A stretch of 64,000 nucleotides of DNA from Paracoccus hibiscisoli (GTDB taxonomy: Bacteria; Pseudomonadota; Alphaproteobacteria; Rhodobacterales; Rhodobacteraceae), in contig NZ_SUNH01000017.1 of the NCBI RefSeq assembly GCF_005048265.1, forward strand, positions 1 through 64,000. The letters are read 5' to 3'. The stretch's first letter is position 1. Each line of letters opens with the position of its first letter. Shown piece by piece: positions 35,546 to 44,078 of this stretch. The position numbers and the translations under genes are program-made. The notes beneath the pieces are model-generated. The model worked only from the letters and a program-made list of their open reading frames with translations, searched no databases and had not been told where the DNA came from.

Positions 35546-36127
35546 ATGAAATTCATTCCCGCCGCCGTCGCCGTCGTCCTCGTGTCGGGTGCCGCCCATG
35601 CCGGAGGCTATGTCGCCCCCGTGGTCGAAACCGCGCCCGCCCCGGTCGTGGCGCCGGTCGTCACCCCGGTGTCGGACTGGACGGGCTTCTATGCCGGTCT
35701 GCAGTACGGCCAGGGCGATGCCGAGCTGTCCTTCGGCGGCGAGTCCTTATCGGAAGATTTTGACGCCTATGGTCTGCATGCCGGTTACAACCGCGACTTT
35801 GGCCAGTTCGTCCTGGGCGGAGAGCTGGACTATAACCGCATCAACCTGGACTACAGCGACAATGCCGACCTGGTCCGCCTGCGCGGCCGCGCCGGCTACG
35901 ACCTGGGCCGCTTCATGCCCTATGTCAGCCTGGGCGCCGCGCATATCGACGGCGGCGATCTGTCCGAGACGGCCGTGACCTATGGCCTGGGCGCCGACTT
36001 CAAGGTGACCGAGCGTTTCGTCGTCGGCGCGGAATACACCCGCCAGGACTTTGACGACGTGCTGGACGTGTCCGGCGCCGACCTGGACACCGACATGATC
36101 CAGCTGCGCGCCTCGTTCCGCTTCTGA
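35546..36127 (+). CDS. Outer-membrane beta-barrel protein (OmpA/Omp25-like barrel)
   Basis: A 193-residue protein with a signal peptide (VLVSGAAHA|GG), a Pro/Val-rich linker (about residues 24-45), then an eight-strand barrel of the opacity-protein type starting WTGFYAGLQYGQGDAELSF and ending in the C-terminal phenylalanine of IQLRASFRF, the BAM recognition signature. GGAGATCCAAG precedes the ATG. Resembles Omp25/31-like surface proteins of alphaproteobacteria. A strong Rho-independent terminator follows. Confidence 0.9.
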   Translation: MKFIPAAVAVVLVSGAAHAGGYVAPVVETAPAPVVAPVVTPVSDWTGFYAGLQYGQGDAELSFGGESLSEDFDAYGLHAGYNRDFGQFVLGGELDYNRINLDYSDNADLVRLRGRAGYDLGRFMPYVSLGAAHIDGGDLSETAVTYGLGADFKVTERFVVGAEYTRQDFDDVLDVSGADLDTDMIQLRASFRF

Positions 36128-36150
36128 TCCCTGCCGAACCACGCACCGAA

Positions 36151-36179
36151 AGCGGCCCCCGCTCCGGGGCCGCTTTTTT
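36151..36179 (+). terminator. Strong Rho-independent terminator
   Basis: AGCGGCCCC-CGCTCC-GGGGCCGCT followed by a run of six T (36174-36179), 23 bp after the outer-membrane protein stop codon. Confidence 0.92.
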
Positions 36180-36195
36180 CATGGGCGCCGCACTG

Positions 36196-36750
36196 TCAGA
36201 AGCGCAGGCCCGCGACGATCTGGGTGCTTTCGCCGGTCGCGCGGATGCCCAGGGTCATGCGCGAATAGGTTACCGTCACCAGTGCGCCGAAGTTCGCCTC
36301 GTATTCGGTGCTGGGCGGGGTATCGGCATAGCATTGATAGCCCAGATAGGAATCCGCGCAATCCGCGGAGGCCGTCCGAACCCCCAGCAGCGCAGCGGCA
36401 TCCGCCTTCCACGCGCCTGCATCCAACAGATTCGCCCCGACAAGCAGGTTCACAGAGGTGCCTTGCTTGACCGCCTCGTTCTGTCGCCAGGTCGAATCGA
36501 GGAACGTTCCCTCGCGCCCCAGATCCGCGCCGAAGATCAGGCGGCTGTCGGGTGCCTGGGCCATGATGCCGATCGCAAAGGGCGGGTCGTCATTCTCGAA
36601 CGGACCGTCGGCCCGCGCCGATCCCGATGCGACATAGAGGGTCGCGCGCAGGGTTGGCGCCGCGTCGGGCGACACCGCATCCTGCGCCGATGACGCACTG
36701 GCCACCAGCGCCGCCAGAACGGAGGTCGTAAAAAAAGCTTTAATTTTCAT
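36196..36750 (-). CDS. Secreted, probably outer-membrane, protein of unknown function
   Basis: A 184-residue protein with a signal peptide (FFTTSVLAALVASASSA|QD) and beta-rich sequence with alternating residues, ending in STQIVAGLRF, a C-terminal Phe compatible with a small outer-membrane barrel. It has a pair of cysteines (ADCADSYLGYQCYAD). I use the ATG of MKIKAFF; two other ATGs lie 2 and 6 codons upstream, and none has a clear ribosome binding site. The upstream region is unusually AT-rich and carries a perfect 9-bp inverted repeat. Confidence 0.75.
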   Translation of the reverse strand: MKIKAFFTTSVLAALVASASSAQDAVSPDAAPTLRATLYVASGSARADGPFENDDPPFAIGIMAQAPDSRLIFGADLGREGTFLDSTWRQNEAVKQGTSVNLLVGANLLDAGAWKADAAALLGVRTASADCADSYLGYQCYADTPPSTEYEANFGALVTVTYSRMTLGIRATGESTQIVAGLRF

Positions 36751-36755
36751 TGCCA

Positions 36756-36786
36756 TAATCCGAAACACAGTTAATAATTCGGATTA
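36756..36786. promoter_or_regulatory. Perfect inverted repeat upstream of the secreted protein gene
   Basis: TAATCCGAA and TTCGGATTA are 9-bp perfect arms with a 13-bp spacer, directly upstream of the start in an AT-rich island unlike the surrounding sequence. This has the form of a dimeric regulator binding site or an RNA hairpin in the leader. No regulator gene lies next to it. Confidence 0.5.
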
Positions 36787-36873
36787 CGGACAATTCACGA
36801 ATGCGTCAACGCACCCTGTCCCTAAAGCTTTCAGGAAAGCACCGCCCCGACCAGAACAGGCCAGCGTCGGATT

Positions 36874-36900
36874 TCCCGCTGCGCGCCGGGCGCAGCGGGA
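36874..36900 (-). terminator. Hairpin after ettA
   Basis: TCCCGCTGCGC-GCCGG-GCGCAGCGGGA is an 11-bp perfect stem 8 bp beyond the EttA stop codon. It lacks a T-run on the minus strand. Confidence 0.6.
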
Positions 36901-36908
36901 TCATGCGA

Positions 36909-38564
36909 TCAGCGCGTGAACTTCTTGTATTTCACGCGCTTGGGGTTGACCGAATCCGGGCCCAGGCGGCGGATCTTGTCCTGCTCATAGGCCTCGAAGT
37001 TGCCTTCGAACCATTCGACATGGGCATCGCCCTCGAAGGCCAGAATGTGCGTGCACAACCGGTCCAGGAAAAAGCGGTCGTGGCTGATGATCACCGCGCA
37101 GCCCGCGAAGTCGTCCAGCGCCGCCTCCAGCGCCTGCAGGGTCTCGACGTCCAGGTCGTTGGTCGGTTCGTCCAGCAGCAGCACGTTGCCGCCCGATTTC
37201 AGCAGTTTCGCCATATGCACGCGGTTGCGCTCGCCGCCCGACAGGGTGCCGACCTTTTTCTGCTGGTCGCTGCCCTTGAAGTTGAAGGCGCTGCAATAGG
37301 CGCGGCTGTTCATCGTCGCATCGCCCAGCGCGATCAGCTCGGCACCGCCGCTGATCTCCTCCCAGACGTTCTTGTCATCGCCCAGCGCGTCGCGCGACTG
37401 GTCGACATAGGACAGCTGCACCGTGTCGCCCAGGGTGATCGTGCCCTCGTCGGGCTGCTCCTGTCCGGTCAGCATGCGGAACAGGGTCGACTTGCCCGCG
37501 CCGTTCGGACCGATCACGCCGACGATGCCGCCGGGGGGGATGGTGAAGTCCAGGTTCTCGATCAGCAGCTTGTCGCCCATGGCCTTTTTCAGGCCGGTGA
37601 CCTCGATCACCTTGCCGCCCAGGCGTTCGCCGTTGGGGATGATGATCTGGGCGCTGGTGATGCGCTCTTTCTCGGTCTTGTTGGCCATCTCGTTATAGGC
37701 GTTGACGCGGGCCTTCTGCTTGGCCTGACGGGCCTTGGCACCGGCGCGGATCCATTCCAGTTCCTTTTCCAGGACCTTCTGCTTGGACTTGTCCTCGCGG
37801 GCCTCCTGGGCGACGCGCTTGGCCTTGGCCTCCAGCCAGGACGAATAGTTGCCCTCATGCGGGATGCCGCGGCCGCGCTCCAGCTCCAGGATCCAGGTCG
37901 TGATGTCGTCCAGGAAATAACGGTCGTGGGTCACGGTCAGGATCGTGCCCTTGTATTCGATCAGGTGCTTTTGCAGCCAGGCGATGGTTTCCGCGTCCAG
38001 GTGGTTGGTCGGTTCGTCCAAGAGCAGCATGTCCGGCGCCTCAAGCAGCAGCTTGCACAGCGCCACCCGGCGGCGTTCGCCGCCCGACAGGGTGCTGACA
38101 TCGGCGTCGTCGGGCGGGCAGCGCAGGGCCTCCATCGCGACATCGACCTGGCTGTCCAGGTCCCACAGGTTCTCGGCGTCGATCTGGTCCTGCAGGGCCG
38201 ACATCTCCTCGGCGGTCTCATCCGAGTAGTTCATCGCCAGCTCGTTATAGCGATCCAGCTTGGCCTGCTTGGCCGCGACCCCCAGCATCACGTTGCCGCG
38301 CACGTCCAGGGATTCGTCCAGCTGCGGCTCCTGCGGCAGATAGCCGACGGTCGCGCCCTTGGCGGCCCAGGCCTCGCCGGTGAAATCCTTGTCGATGCCG
38401 GCCATCACGCGCATCAGGCTGGATTTGCCCGATCCGTTGACGCCGACGACGCCGATCTTGACGCCCGGCAGAAAGTTCAGCTTGATGTTCTCGAACACCT
38501 TCTTGCCGCCGGGATAGGTTTTGGACACGCCGTCCATGTGGTAGACGAACTGATAGGACGCCAT
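36909..38564 (-). CDS. ettA: Energy-dependent translational throttle protein EttA (ABC-F)
   Basis: A 551-residue ABC-F ATPase with two nucleotide-binding domains: VNGSGKSSLMRVMAG and GPNGAGKSTLFRML Walker A motifs, two LSGGERRR/LSGGERNR signatures and LLLDEPTNHLD/LLLDEPTNDLD Walker B motifs, joined by a charged linker and arm rich in Lys and Arg. It ends NPKRVKYKKFTR. EttA binds the ribosomal E site and gates the first peptide bond by ATP/ADP ratio. AGGAG lies 8 nt before the chosen ATG (MASYQFVYHM). Confidence 0.96.
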   Translation of the reverse strand: MASYQFVYHMDGVSKTYPGGKKVFENIKLNFLPGVKIGVVGVNGSGKSSLMRVMAGIDKDFTGEAWAAKGATVGYLPQEPQLDESLDVRGNVMLGVAAKQAKLDRYNELAMNYSDETAEEMSALQDQIDAENLWDLDSQVDVAMEALRCPPDDADVSTLSGGERRRVALCKLLLEAPDMLLLDEPTNHLDAETIAWLQKHLIEYKGTILTVTHDRYFLDDITTWILELERGRGIPHEGNYSSWLEAKAKRVAQEAREDKSKQKVLEKELEWIRAGAKARQAKQKARVNAYNEMANKTEKERITSAQIIIPNGERLGGKVIEVTGLKKAMGDKLLIENLDFTIPPGGIVGVIGPNGAGKSTLFRMLTGQEQPDEGTITLGDTVQLSYVDQSRDALGDDKNVWEEISGGAELIALGDATMNSRAYCSAFNFKGSDQQKKVGTLSGGERNRVHMAKLLKSGGNVLLLDEPTNDLDVETLQALEAALDDFAGCAVIISHDRFFLDRLCTHILAFEGDAHVEWFEGNFEAYEQDKIRRLGPDSVNPKRVKYKKFTR

Positions 38565-38619
38565 CGGAAACTCCTGTGAATTTGCCGCTTTGTAAGGGAA
38601 ACGGGCGTCCGATGGAAGA

Positions 38620-39504
38620 TCAGCGCACCTCGGCTGCGAAATCGGCGCCCATGATGTCGCGCAGCGCGTCCATCTGCGGGGCCAGCCGGGCCTCCAGTGC
38701 GGCCACGGCCGCAGGGGGCGGCATCGGCCCGTCGGGATTGGCAAAGACCTTTTGCGTCAGGTTGCCGTAAAAGCAGGGGCCCAGCCCCAGATGCGCCTCG
38801 ACCGCGTCCATGACCTTGTGGGGGGCCCGCGCGATCTGCCCGAAGGGCAGGACCAGCATGTCGGGATAGCGCTTCAGCCAGCGCGGCAGATAGGTGGCGT
38901 AATCGCCGCGTTCGTCCAGGACGGGGTTCGCGACCTCGGCCAGCCAGTCGGCTTCGGTCACGGGCGTGCGCTTTTCGCGGCGCAGGTTCATGCGCAGCTG
39001 GGATATGGCCCGATCGACCGGGTGGCGGATCAGATAGATCACGCGCGCCTTGGGCAGCAGGTCATGGACCGCCTGCACCCCCTCGTCGGGCAGGCCGGAA
39101 TATTCGGGGGTGAAATCCATCGGCATCGCGTGTTCGGGCGCGGGGGCGAAGACGCGCTTGTACCACTGGTTGTGGAACATCTTGCCGCTGGTGATGGCGG
39201 TCAGATAGGCGTCCAGTTCGGGCACCAGGTCGACCTTGCGCATCTTGTGGCGGTCGCGGATCTCCTGCGGCTTGTTGCGATAGTGCCAGGCGATCCAGCG
39301 GCGGTGTTCAGGGATGTGCAGGTGGTTGAAATACTGCACCTCCTTGAAGGGCGGTATCCAGACCTGCGGGTGCTGGCCCAGCATCTGGGCCAGCCAGCTG
39401 GTCCCGGCCTTCTGCGCGCCGATGCACAGCGCGCCGGGCTTGCGCGGCTGGCCTTCGGGGTCAAAGGCCGGGCTGATCGCCAGCGTGGTCAGCAGCCGGT
39501 CCAT
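38620..39504 (-). CDS. Sulfotransferase family protein
   Basis: A 294-residue protein with the PAPS-binding 5' loop [15 protein letters not shown] and the 3'-phosphate motif [17 protein letters not shown], typical of cytosolic-type or heparan-type bacterial sulfotransferases. The acceptor is unknown (glycan, lipid or protein). The ATG at 39504 ([10 protein letters not shown]) has GGGGA upstream; an alternative ATG at 39525 has a weaker context. Either start overlaps the 3' end of rimO (by 44 or 65 bp), an unusually long same-strand overlap implying cotranscription. Confidence 0.85.
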   Translation of the reverse strand: MDRLLTTLAISPAFDPEGQPRKPGALCIGAQKAGTSWLAQMLGQHPQVWIPPFKEVQYFNHLHIPEHRRWIAWHYRNKPQEIRDRHKMRKVDLVPELDAYLTAITSGKMFHNQWYKRVFAPAPEHAMPMDFTPEYSGLPDEGVQAVHDLLPKARVIYLIRHPVDRAISQLRMNLRREKRTPVTEADWLAEVANPVLDERGDYATYLPRWLKRYPDMLVLPFGQIARAPHKVMDAVEAHLGLGPCFYGNLTQKVFANPDGPMPPPAAVAALEARLAPQMDALRDIMGADFAAEVR

Positions 39505-40867
39505 CGATGCGTCCCCAAAGGTCATACTCGCCCGCCTCATCCACGATCACGTCCACCATATCGCCGGGCTTCAGCGCGTCAAACCCCTGATCGATGAACA
39601 GGTTACCATCGATTTCGGGCGCATCGGCCTTGGTCCGGCAGGTGGCACCATCCGCATCGACCTCATCGACGATCACCTGCATCCGGGTGCCGACCTTGGC
39701 CTCCAGCTTGGCGGCGCTGATGGCCTGGGCCTTCTCCATGAAGCGGTCATAGCGGTCCTGCTTGACCTCCGGGTCGACATGGTCCGGCAGGTCGTTGGCG
39801 CGCGCGCCACGCACGTTTTCGTACTGAAAGGCGCCCACGCGATCCAGCTGCGCCTCGTCCAGCCAGTCCAGAAGGGTCTGGAACTCTGCCTCGGTCTCTC
39901 CGGGATAGCCCACGATGAAGGTCGAGCGCAGGGTGATCTCCGGGCAGACCGCGCGCCATGCGGCGATCTCGTCCAGGGTCTTCGCCGCCGCCGCCGGGCG
40001 GGCCATGCGGCGCAGCACGTCGGGATGGGCATGCTGGAACGGGATGTCCAGATAGGGCAGCACCAGGCCGTCAGCCATCAGCGGGATCAGGTCGCGCACA
40101 TGCGGATAGGGATAGACGTAATGCAACCGCACCCAGGCGCCAAGCGAGCCCAGATCCCGCGCCAGATCGGTGATATGCGCGCGATGCCCGCGTTCGGTGT
40201 CGTGCCTGCGGTCCAGGCCATAGGCGCTGGTGTCCTGCGAAATCACCAGCAATTCGCGCACCCCGGCCTGCACCAGCTTTTCGGCCTCGCGCACCACGGC
40301 ATGGGCCGGGCGGCTGACCAGACGGCCGCGCATGTCGGGGATGATGCAGAACTTGCACTTGTGATTGCAGCCTTCCGAAATCTTCAGATAGCTGTAATGG
40401 CGCGGCGTCAGGCTGACCCCGCTGGCCGGCAGCAGGTCGATGAACGGGTCGGGCTGCGGCGGCACCGCCTTGTGCACCGCGTCCAGCACCTGTTCGTATT
40501 GATGTGGGCCGGTGACGGCCAGAACCTTGGGATGCGCGCCGGTGATATAGTCGGGTTCCGCGCCCAGACAGCCGGTGACGATCACGCGGCCGTTCTCGCG
40601 CAGCGCCTCTCCGATGGCGTCCAGCGATTCGGCCTTGGCGCTGTCCAGAAAGCCGCAGGTGTTGACGACCACCGCATCCGCGCCGTGATAGTCCGCGCTG
40701 ATCGCATAGCCCTCGGCCCGCAGGCGGGTCAGGATGCGTTCGCTGTCCACCAGCGCCTTGGGGCAGCCCAAGGACACCATGCCGATGGTCGGCTGTCCCT
40801 CGCGCCGGTCATCGGGAACGCGGGCACGGGCAAGGTCGGGGCGGATGTCGGGCGGATTCTGCTGCAT
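39461..40867 (-). CDS. rimO: Ribosomal protein S12 methylthiotransferase RimO
   Basis: A 468-residue radical-SAM methylthiotransferase with the N-terminal UPF0004 domain ([34 protein letters not shown]), the radical-SAM cluster CNHKCKFC (about residues 170-177) and a C-terminal TRAM domain ([16 protein letters not shown]...). It methylthiolates an aspartate of ribosomal protein S12. The ATG is the first in frame; its ribosome binding site is weak. Its last codons overlap the sulfotransferase gene. Confidence 0.96.
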   Translation of the reverse strand: MQQNPPDIRPDLARARVPDDRREGQPTIGMVSLGCPKALVDSERILTRLRAEGYAISADYHGADAVVVNTCGFLDSAKAESLDAIGEALRENGRVIVTGCLGAEPDYITGAHPKVLAVTGPHQYEQVLDAVHKAVPPQPDPFIDLLPASGVSLTPRHYSYLKISEGCNHKCKFCIIPDMRGRLVSRPAHAVVREAEKLVQAGVRELLVISQDTSAYGLDRRHDTERGHRAHITDLARDLGSLGAWVRLHYVYPYPHVRDLIPLMADGLVLPYLDIPFQHAHPDVLRRMARPAAAAKTLDEIAAWRAVCPEITLRSTFIVGYPGETEAEFQTLLDWLDEAQLDRVGAFQYENVRGARANDLPDHVDPEVKQDRYDRFMEKAQAISAAKLEAKVGTRMQVIVDEVDADGATCRTKADAPEIDGNLFIDQGFDALKPGDMVDVIVDEAGEYDLWGRIDGPAADHAGDQPGL

Positions 40868-40926
40868 CGCCCGCAGATATGCGATTCGCGGGCGCGGGGA
40901 AAGACCGTTCCGCCGTCAGGGCGCGC

Positions 40927-40992
40927 TCAGCGGCGGCCCATGAAACGGCGGATGATCTTGAAGATGGCAAACAGCTTGAGCAGTCGGAACAT
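40927..40992 (-). CDS. Very small cationic ORF, 21 residues
   Basis: MFRLLKLFAIFKIIRRFMGR plus a final Arg: a short hydrophobic stretch interleaved with Lys and Arg, amphipathic and strongly basic. GGAG lies 8 nt upstream of the ATG. It stands alone between rimO and a divergent secreted protein gene. Similar short membrane-active proteins are common in Rhodobacterales, but at this length chance cannot be excluded. Confidence 0.4.
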   Translation of the reverse strand: MFRLLKLFAIFKIIRRFMGRR

Positions 40993-41136
40993 GGGGGCGT
41001 CTCCAATAAGGGTTCGCATCGCCAACGCCGCCACCCCGCAACCGGTTCAACCCGCAGCGCGTTTCGCCAGCAGCCTGCGTGGTCCGTCGCTGGAACGTGA
41101 TTTCACCCCGGGCGCGAAAAAGGACCAGATGTCGCC

Positions 41137-41607
41137 ATGAAAACAGCCCGCCGCCTTGCCCTGATCGTGATCGCCGCGCTGACGGCCACCAGCCCCGCCT
41201 TGTCCCAGCAGCCGCAGGGCATCCAGCGCGCGGGCCAGTTCATCGACGTCTGGAACCACCGGGGCGGCAACGTGCTGCAGATGGTCCAGACCCGGCAGGA
41301 GCTGGAATCGTCGGGGCGCACGGTGCGCATCCGCGGCTATTGCCGGTCGGCCTGCACGATCCTGACGACCATGCCGAACGCCTGTCTGGGGCCGCATGCG
41401 CGGATCGGGTTCCATGCCCCGCGCATCCCCAACACCCAGATCATCCCGCCCTATGTCGACCAGATCATGGGCAACTACTATCGCGGCGGCGTGCGAGACC
41501 GTTGGTTCGGCGGCTGGAACCGGTCGATGGAGATGCAGGTGATCAGCGCCCGCGATTATGTCCGTCTGGACCCGCAGGCGCGCATCTGCGACAGCATCCG
41601 CCCCTAG
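41137..41607 (+). CDS. Secreted Clp-fold (serine protease-like) protein
   Basis: A 156-residue protein with a signal peptide (IVIAALTATSPALS|QQ) and a core resembling the Clp/crotonase-fold periplasmic proteins: the VRIRGYCRSACTIL segment supplies a candidate nucleophile serine between two cysteines, and ARIGFHAPR a candidate catalytic histidine. It is shorter than ClpP-type enzymes and its remaining catalytic residue is not clear, so it may be a non-catalytic member. The stop shares the CTAG with the convergent ABC permease gene. Confidence 0.75.
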   Translation: MKTARRLALIVIAALTATSPALSQQPQGIQRAGQFIDVWNHRGGNVLQMVQTRQELESSGRTVRIRGYCRSACTILTTMPNACLGPHARIGFHAPRIPNTQIIPPYVDQIMGNYYRGGVRDRWFGGWNRSMEMQVISARDYVRLDPQARICDSIRP

Positions 41608-42374
41608 TCGCGCAGCCGCCAGCCGGTCGCAAAGATGCGCCGGATGATGGCCAGGCAGACGATCACCATGATGCCCACCGCGACCAGCGACACGCCCACC
41701 GGCACGTCGGCCAGCCCGAAGAACGACCAGCGGAACCCCGAGATCAGGTAGAGGACCGGGTTCAGTTTCGCGACCCCCTCCCAGAAGGGCGGCAGCATGC
41801 TGGCCGAGTAGAAGGCCCCGCCCAGAAACACCAACGGCATGATGACCATCATCGGCACGATCTGCAGCTGTTCGAACGATTTCGCCCACAGCCCGATGAT
41901 GAAGCCCAGCAGGCTGAACGCGACCGAGGACAGCACCAGGAACCCGACCATCCAGAACGGGTGCAGGATATGCACCCCCACAAAGGCAAAGCTGGTCAGC
42001 AGGATCACCAGCGCGATCAGGATCGCCTTGGCGGCGGCGGCGCCGACAAAGCCCATCGTGACCTCGATCCAGCCGACGGGGGACACCAGGTATTCATAGA
42101 TCGTGCCGCTGAATTTCGGGAAATAGATGCCAAAGCTGGCATTGCTGACGGCCTGCTGCAGCACGGTCAGCATCATCAGGCCGGGCACGATGAAGGCCGC
42201 GTATTCGACCCCCTCGACCGACTGGATGCGCCCGCCGATGGCCGCGCCGAAGACCACGAAATACAGCACCGTCGACAGGACCGGCGATGCCAGCGACTGC
42301 CAGATGGTGCGGAAAAAGCGCATCATCTCGTGGTGAAAGATCGCCCGGATGCCGGGCCAGTTCAGACCGGTCAT
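41604..42374 (-). CDS. ABC-2 type transporter permease (YadH-like)
   Basis: A 256-residue membrane protein with six helices of the ABC-2 type (TIWQSLASPVLSTVLYFVVFG, GTIYEYLVSPVGWIEV, FLGGAFYSASMLPPFWEGV). Its ATG overlaps the ATPase stop (ATGA). With the YadG-like ATPase it forms an exporter of unknown cargo; the gene pair yadG-yadH is conserved in many Proteobacteria. Confidence 0.93.
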   Translation of the reverse strand: MTGLNWPGIRAIFHHEMMRFFRTIWQSLASPVLSTVLYFVVFGAAIGGRIQSVEGVEYAAFIVPGLMMLTVLQQAVSNASFGIYFPKFSGTIYEYLVSPVGWIEVTMGFVGAAAAKAILIALVILLTSFAFVGVHILHPFWMVGFLVLSSVAFSLLGFIIGLWAKSFEQLQIVPMMVIMPLVFLGGAFYSASMLPPFWEGVAKLNPVLYLISGFRWSFFGLADVPVGVSLVAVGIMVIVCLAIIRRIFATGWRLRD

Positions 42375-43300
42375 GCCGCGTCCTCCGAAACAAGGGACAG
42401 GAACACGTCCTCCAGGCTGGATTGCCGGGTGGACACGTCGCGCACCGTGATGCCGCGCGCCGCCAGATCGCCCAGCAGCCGCGCGATGCCGGTGCGCTCG
42501 GCCCGCGTGTCGTATTCAAACGACAGCCGCCGCCCATCCGCCGCCAGGGTCAGGCCGCGCCCCGCCAGATCGTCGGGAATGACCGCCAGCGGCTGGTCCA
42601 GGTCGATCGCCAGGGTCTTCTTGCCGAAATCGCCCATAAGCTCGGCCGTGGGCTTGACCAGCAGCAGGCGGCCCTTGGCGATGACGCCGATACGGTCGGC
42701 CATCTCCTCGGCCTCCTCCAGGTAATGGGTGGTCAGGATGATGGTCACGCCCTCGCGGCGCAGATCGCCCACGACCTCCCACATCTCGCGGCGCAGCGCG
42801 ACATCGACGCCGGCGGTGGGTTCGTCCAGAAACAGCACCTTGGGTTCATGCGACAGCGCCTTGGCGATCAGCACCCGGCGCTTCATGCCGCCCGACAGCT
42901 CGCGCGTGGCGGCGTCGCGCTTGTCCCACAGGGCCAGGGCGCGCAGGATGCGTTCGATATAGGCCTCATTTGGGGGCATGCCGTACAATCCGCGGGTGAA
43001 GCGGACGCAGTTGATCACCTTTTCGAACGGCTCCAGCGCGATCTCCTGGGGGACCAGGCCGATCAGCTTGCGCGCGGCGCGCCAGTCGGTGCGGATGTCG
43101 TGCCCGCCCACGCGGACCGTGCCGCCGGTGGGCGTGACCAGCCCGCAGATGATCGAGATCAGCGTCGTCTTGCCCGCGCCGTTCGGGCCCAGAAGGGCGA
43201 TGATCTCGCCCTCGTCGATGGTCAGGGTCACGTCGTCCAAGGCCTTGGTGCCGCTGCCGTATTGCTTCGACAGATGGTCGATGTCGATGATCGCGGCCAT
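42371..43300 (-). CDS. ABC-2 type transporter ATP-binding protein (YadG-like)
   Basis: A 309-residue ATPase: Walker A GPNGAGKTTLIS, Q-loop VPQEIALEPFE, signature ELSGGMKRRVLIAKAL, Walker B VLFLDEPTAGVDVAL, H-loop TTHYLEEAEEMADR, and a C-terminal regulatory extension. AGGAGAG before the ATG fixes the start at MAAIIDIDHL; longer in-frame reading is upstream leader. It pairs with the following permease gene, with overlapping stop and start codons. Confidence 0.94.
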   Translation of the reverse strand: MAAIIDIDHLSKQYGSGTKALDDVTLTIDEGEIIALLGPNGAGKTTLISIICGLVTPTGGTVRVGGHDIRTDWRAARKLIGLVPQEIALEPFEKVINCVRFTRGLYGMPPNEAYIERILRALALWDKRDAATRELSGGMKRRVLIAKALSHEPKVLFLDEPTAGVDVALRREMWEVVGDLRREGVTIILTTHYLEEAEEMADRIGVIAKGRLLLVKPTAELMGDFGKKTLAIDLDQPLAVIPDDLAGRGLTLAADGRRLSFEYDTRAERTGIARLLGDLAARGITVRDVSTRQSSLEDVFLSLVSEDAA

Positions 43301-43403
43301 GCGTCTCTCCTGTGGGTCTGTTGAGGGGCAGGGGCGCGCGGCCACGGCTGTCCGGTTCTGGCAGATAGGCGCTCTGCCACGCGATTGCCAGTGGCGCGCC
43401 CGA

Positions 43404-44078
43404 TCAGCCGGTCAGAACCCCCCGGCTCATGTGCCGTTTGCGCCCGAAACCGGGGCTGCGGGTGACCGCAAAACCCGCCTCGGCCAGCGCGCCGCGCACA
43501 TGGCCCGCCGCGGTATAGGTCGCGAATGTGCCCTCCGGCGCCGTATGCGCCGCGACCTGCGCCATGACATCCGCCCCCCACATCTGAGGGTTCTTGGCCG
43601 GAGAAAAGCCGTCCAGGAACCACGCATCCGCCGCCTGCCCCCACGCGGGCAGAGTCTGACGCACATCGCCCAGCACCACCGTCAACGCAACCTGACCCAC
43701 CTGAATCATCCCCTGACCCCAGCTATCGCGCAGCGCTTGCGCCAGATCGGCCAGTTCGGGAAAGGCCGCATGCGCCTGTTCCAGCTGCGCCCGGCTCATC
43801 GGAAAGGCCTCGAAACTGGTCATCCGCACCGGCACCTGCGCCACCTGCGCCAGGGCCAGCGCGTTCAGCCCGGTGCCGAACCCGGTTTCGGCCACGTGAA
43901 AGCCCGGCACCAGCCGCGCGGGCAGGTCGTTGCCGCCCAGAAACACGTGGCGCGTCTCCTCCAGCCCACCGGACAGGCTGAAATAGGGGTCGTCGAACCG
44001 CTGCGACACGGGGACGCTACCGTCGCGCCAGTCCAGCGCAGGCTCGTCATCGGGGCGGGGATGGGTTAGGTCGCTCAT
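43404..44078 (-). CDS. mnmD: tRNA mnm5s2U34 methyltransferase (stand-alone MnmD domain)
   Basis: A 224-residue SAM methyltransferase matching the N-terminal half of E. coli MnmC: SAM loop VAETGFGTGLNALALAQ, FEAFPMSRAQLEQA, and DGFSPAKNPQMWGADVM. It adds the last methyl group to nm5U34 in wobble-uridine tRNAs. Its start ATG (44078-44076) overlaps, base for base within CATG, the divergent start of the FAD oxidase gene that corresponds to the C-terminal half of MnmC. So the fused enzyme of enterobacteria is split here. Confidence 0.92.
   Translation of the reverse strand: MSDLTHPRPDDEPALDWRDGSVPVSQRFDDPYFSLSGGLEETRHVFLGGNDLPARLVPGFHVAETGFGTGLNALALAQVAQVPVRMTSFEAFPMSRAQLEQAHAAFPELADLAQALRDSWGQGMIQVGQVALTVVLGDVRQTLPAWGQAADAWFLDGFSPAKNPQMWGADVMAQVAAHTAPEGTFATYTAAGHVRGALAEAGFAVTRSPGFGRKRHMSRGVLTG

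Noticed and set aside
36801..38579. A 592-codon plus-strand open frame opposite ettA
   Set aside because: EttA on the minus strand has all ABC-F motifs; the opposite frame is its shadow.
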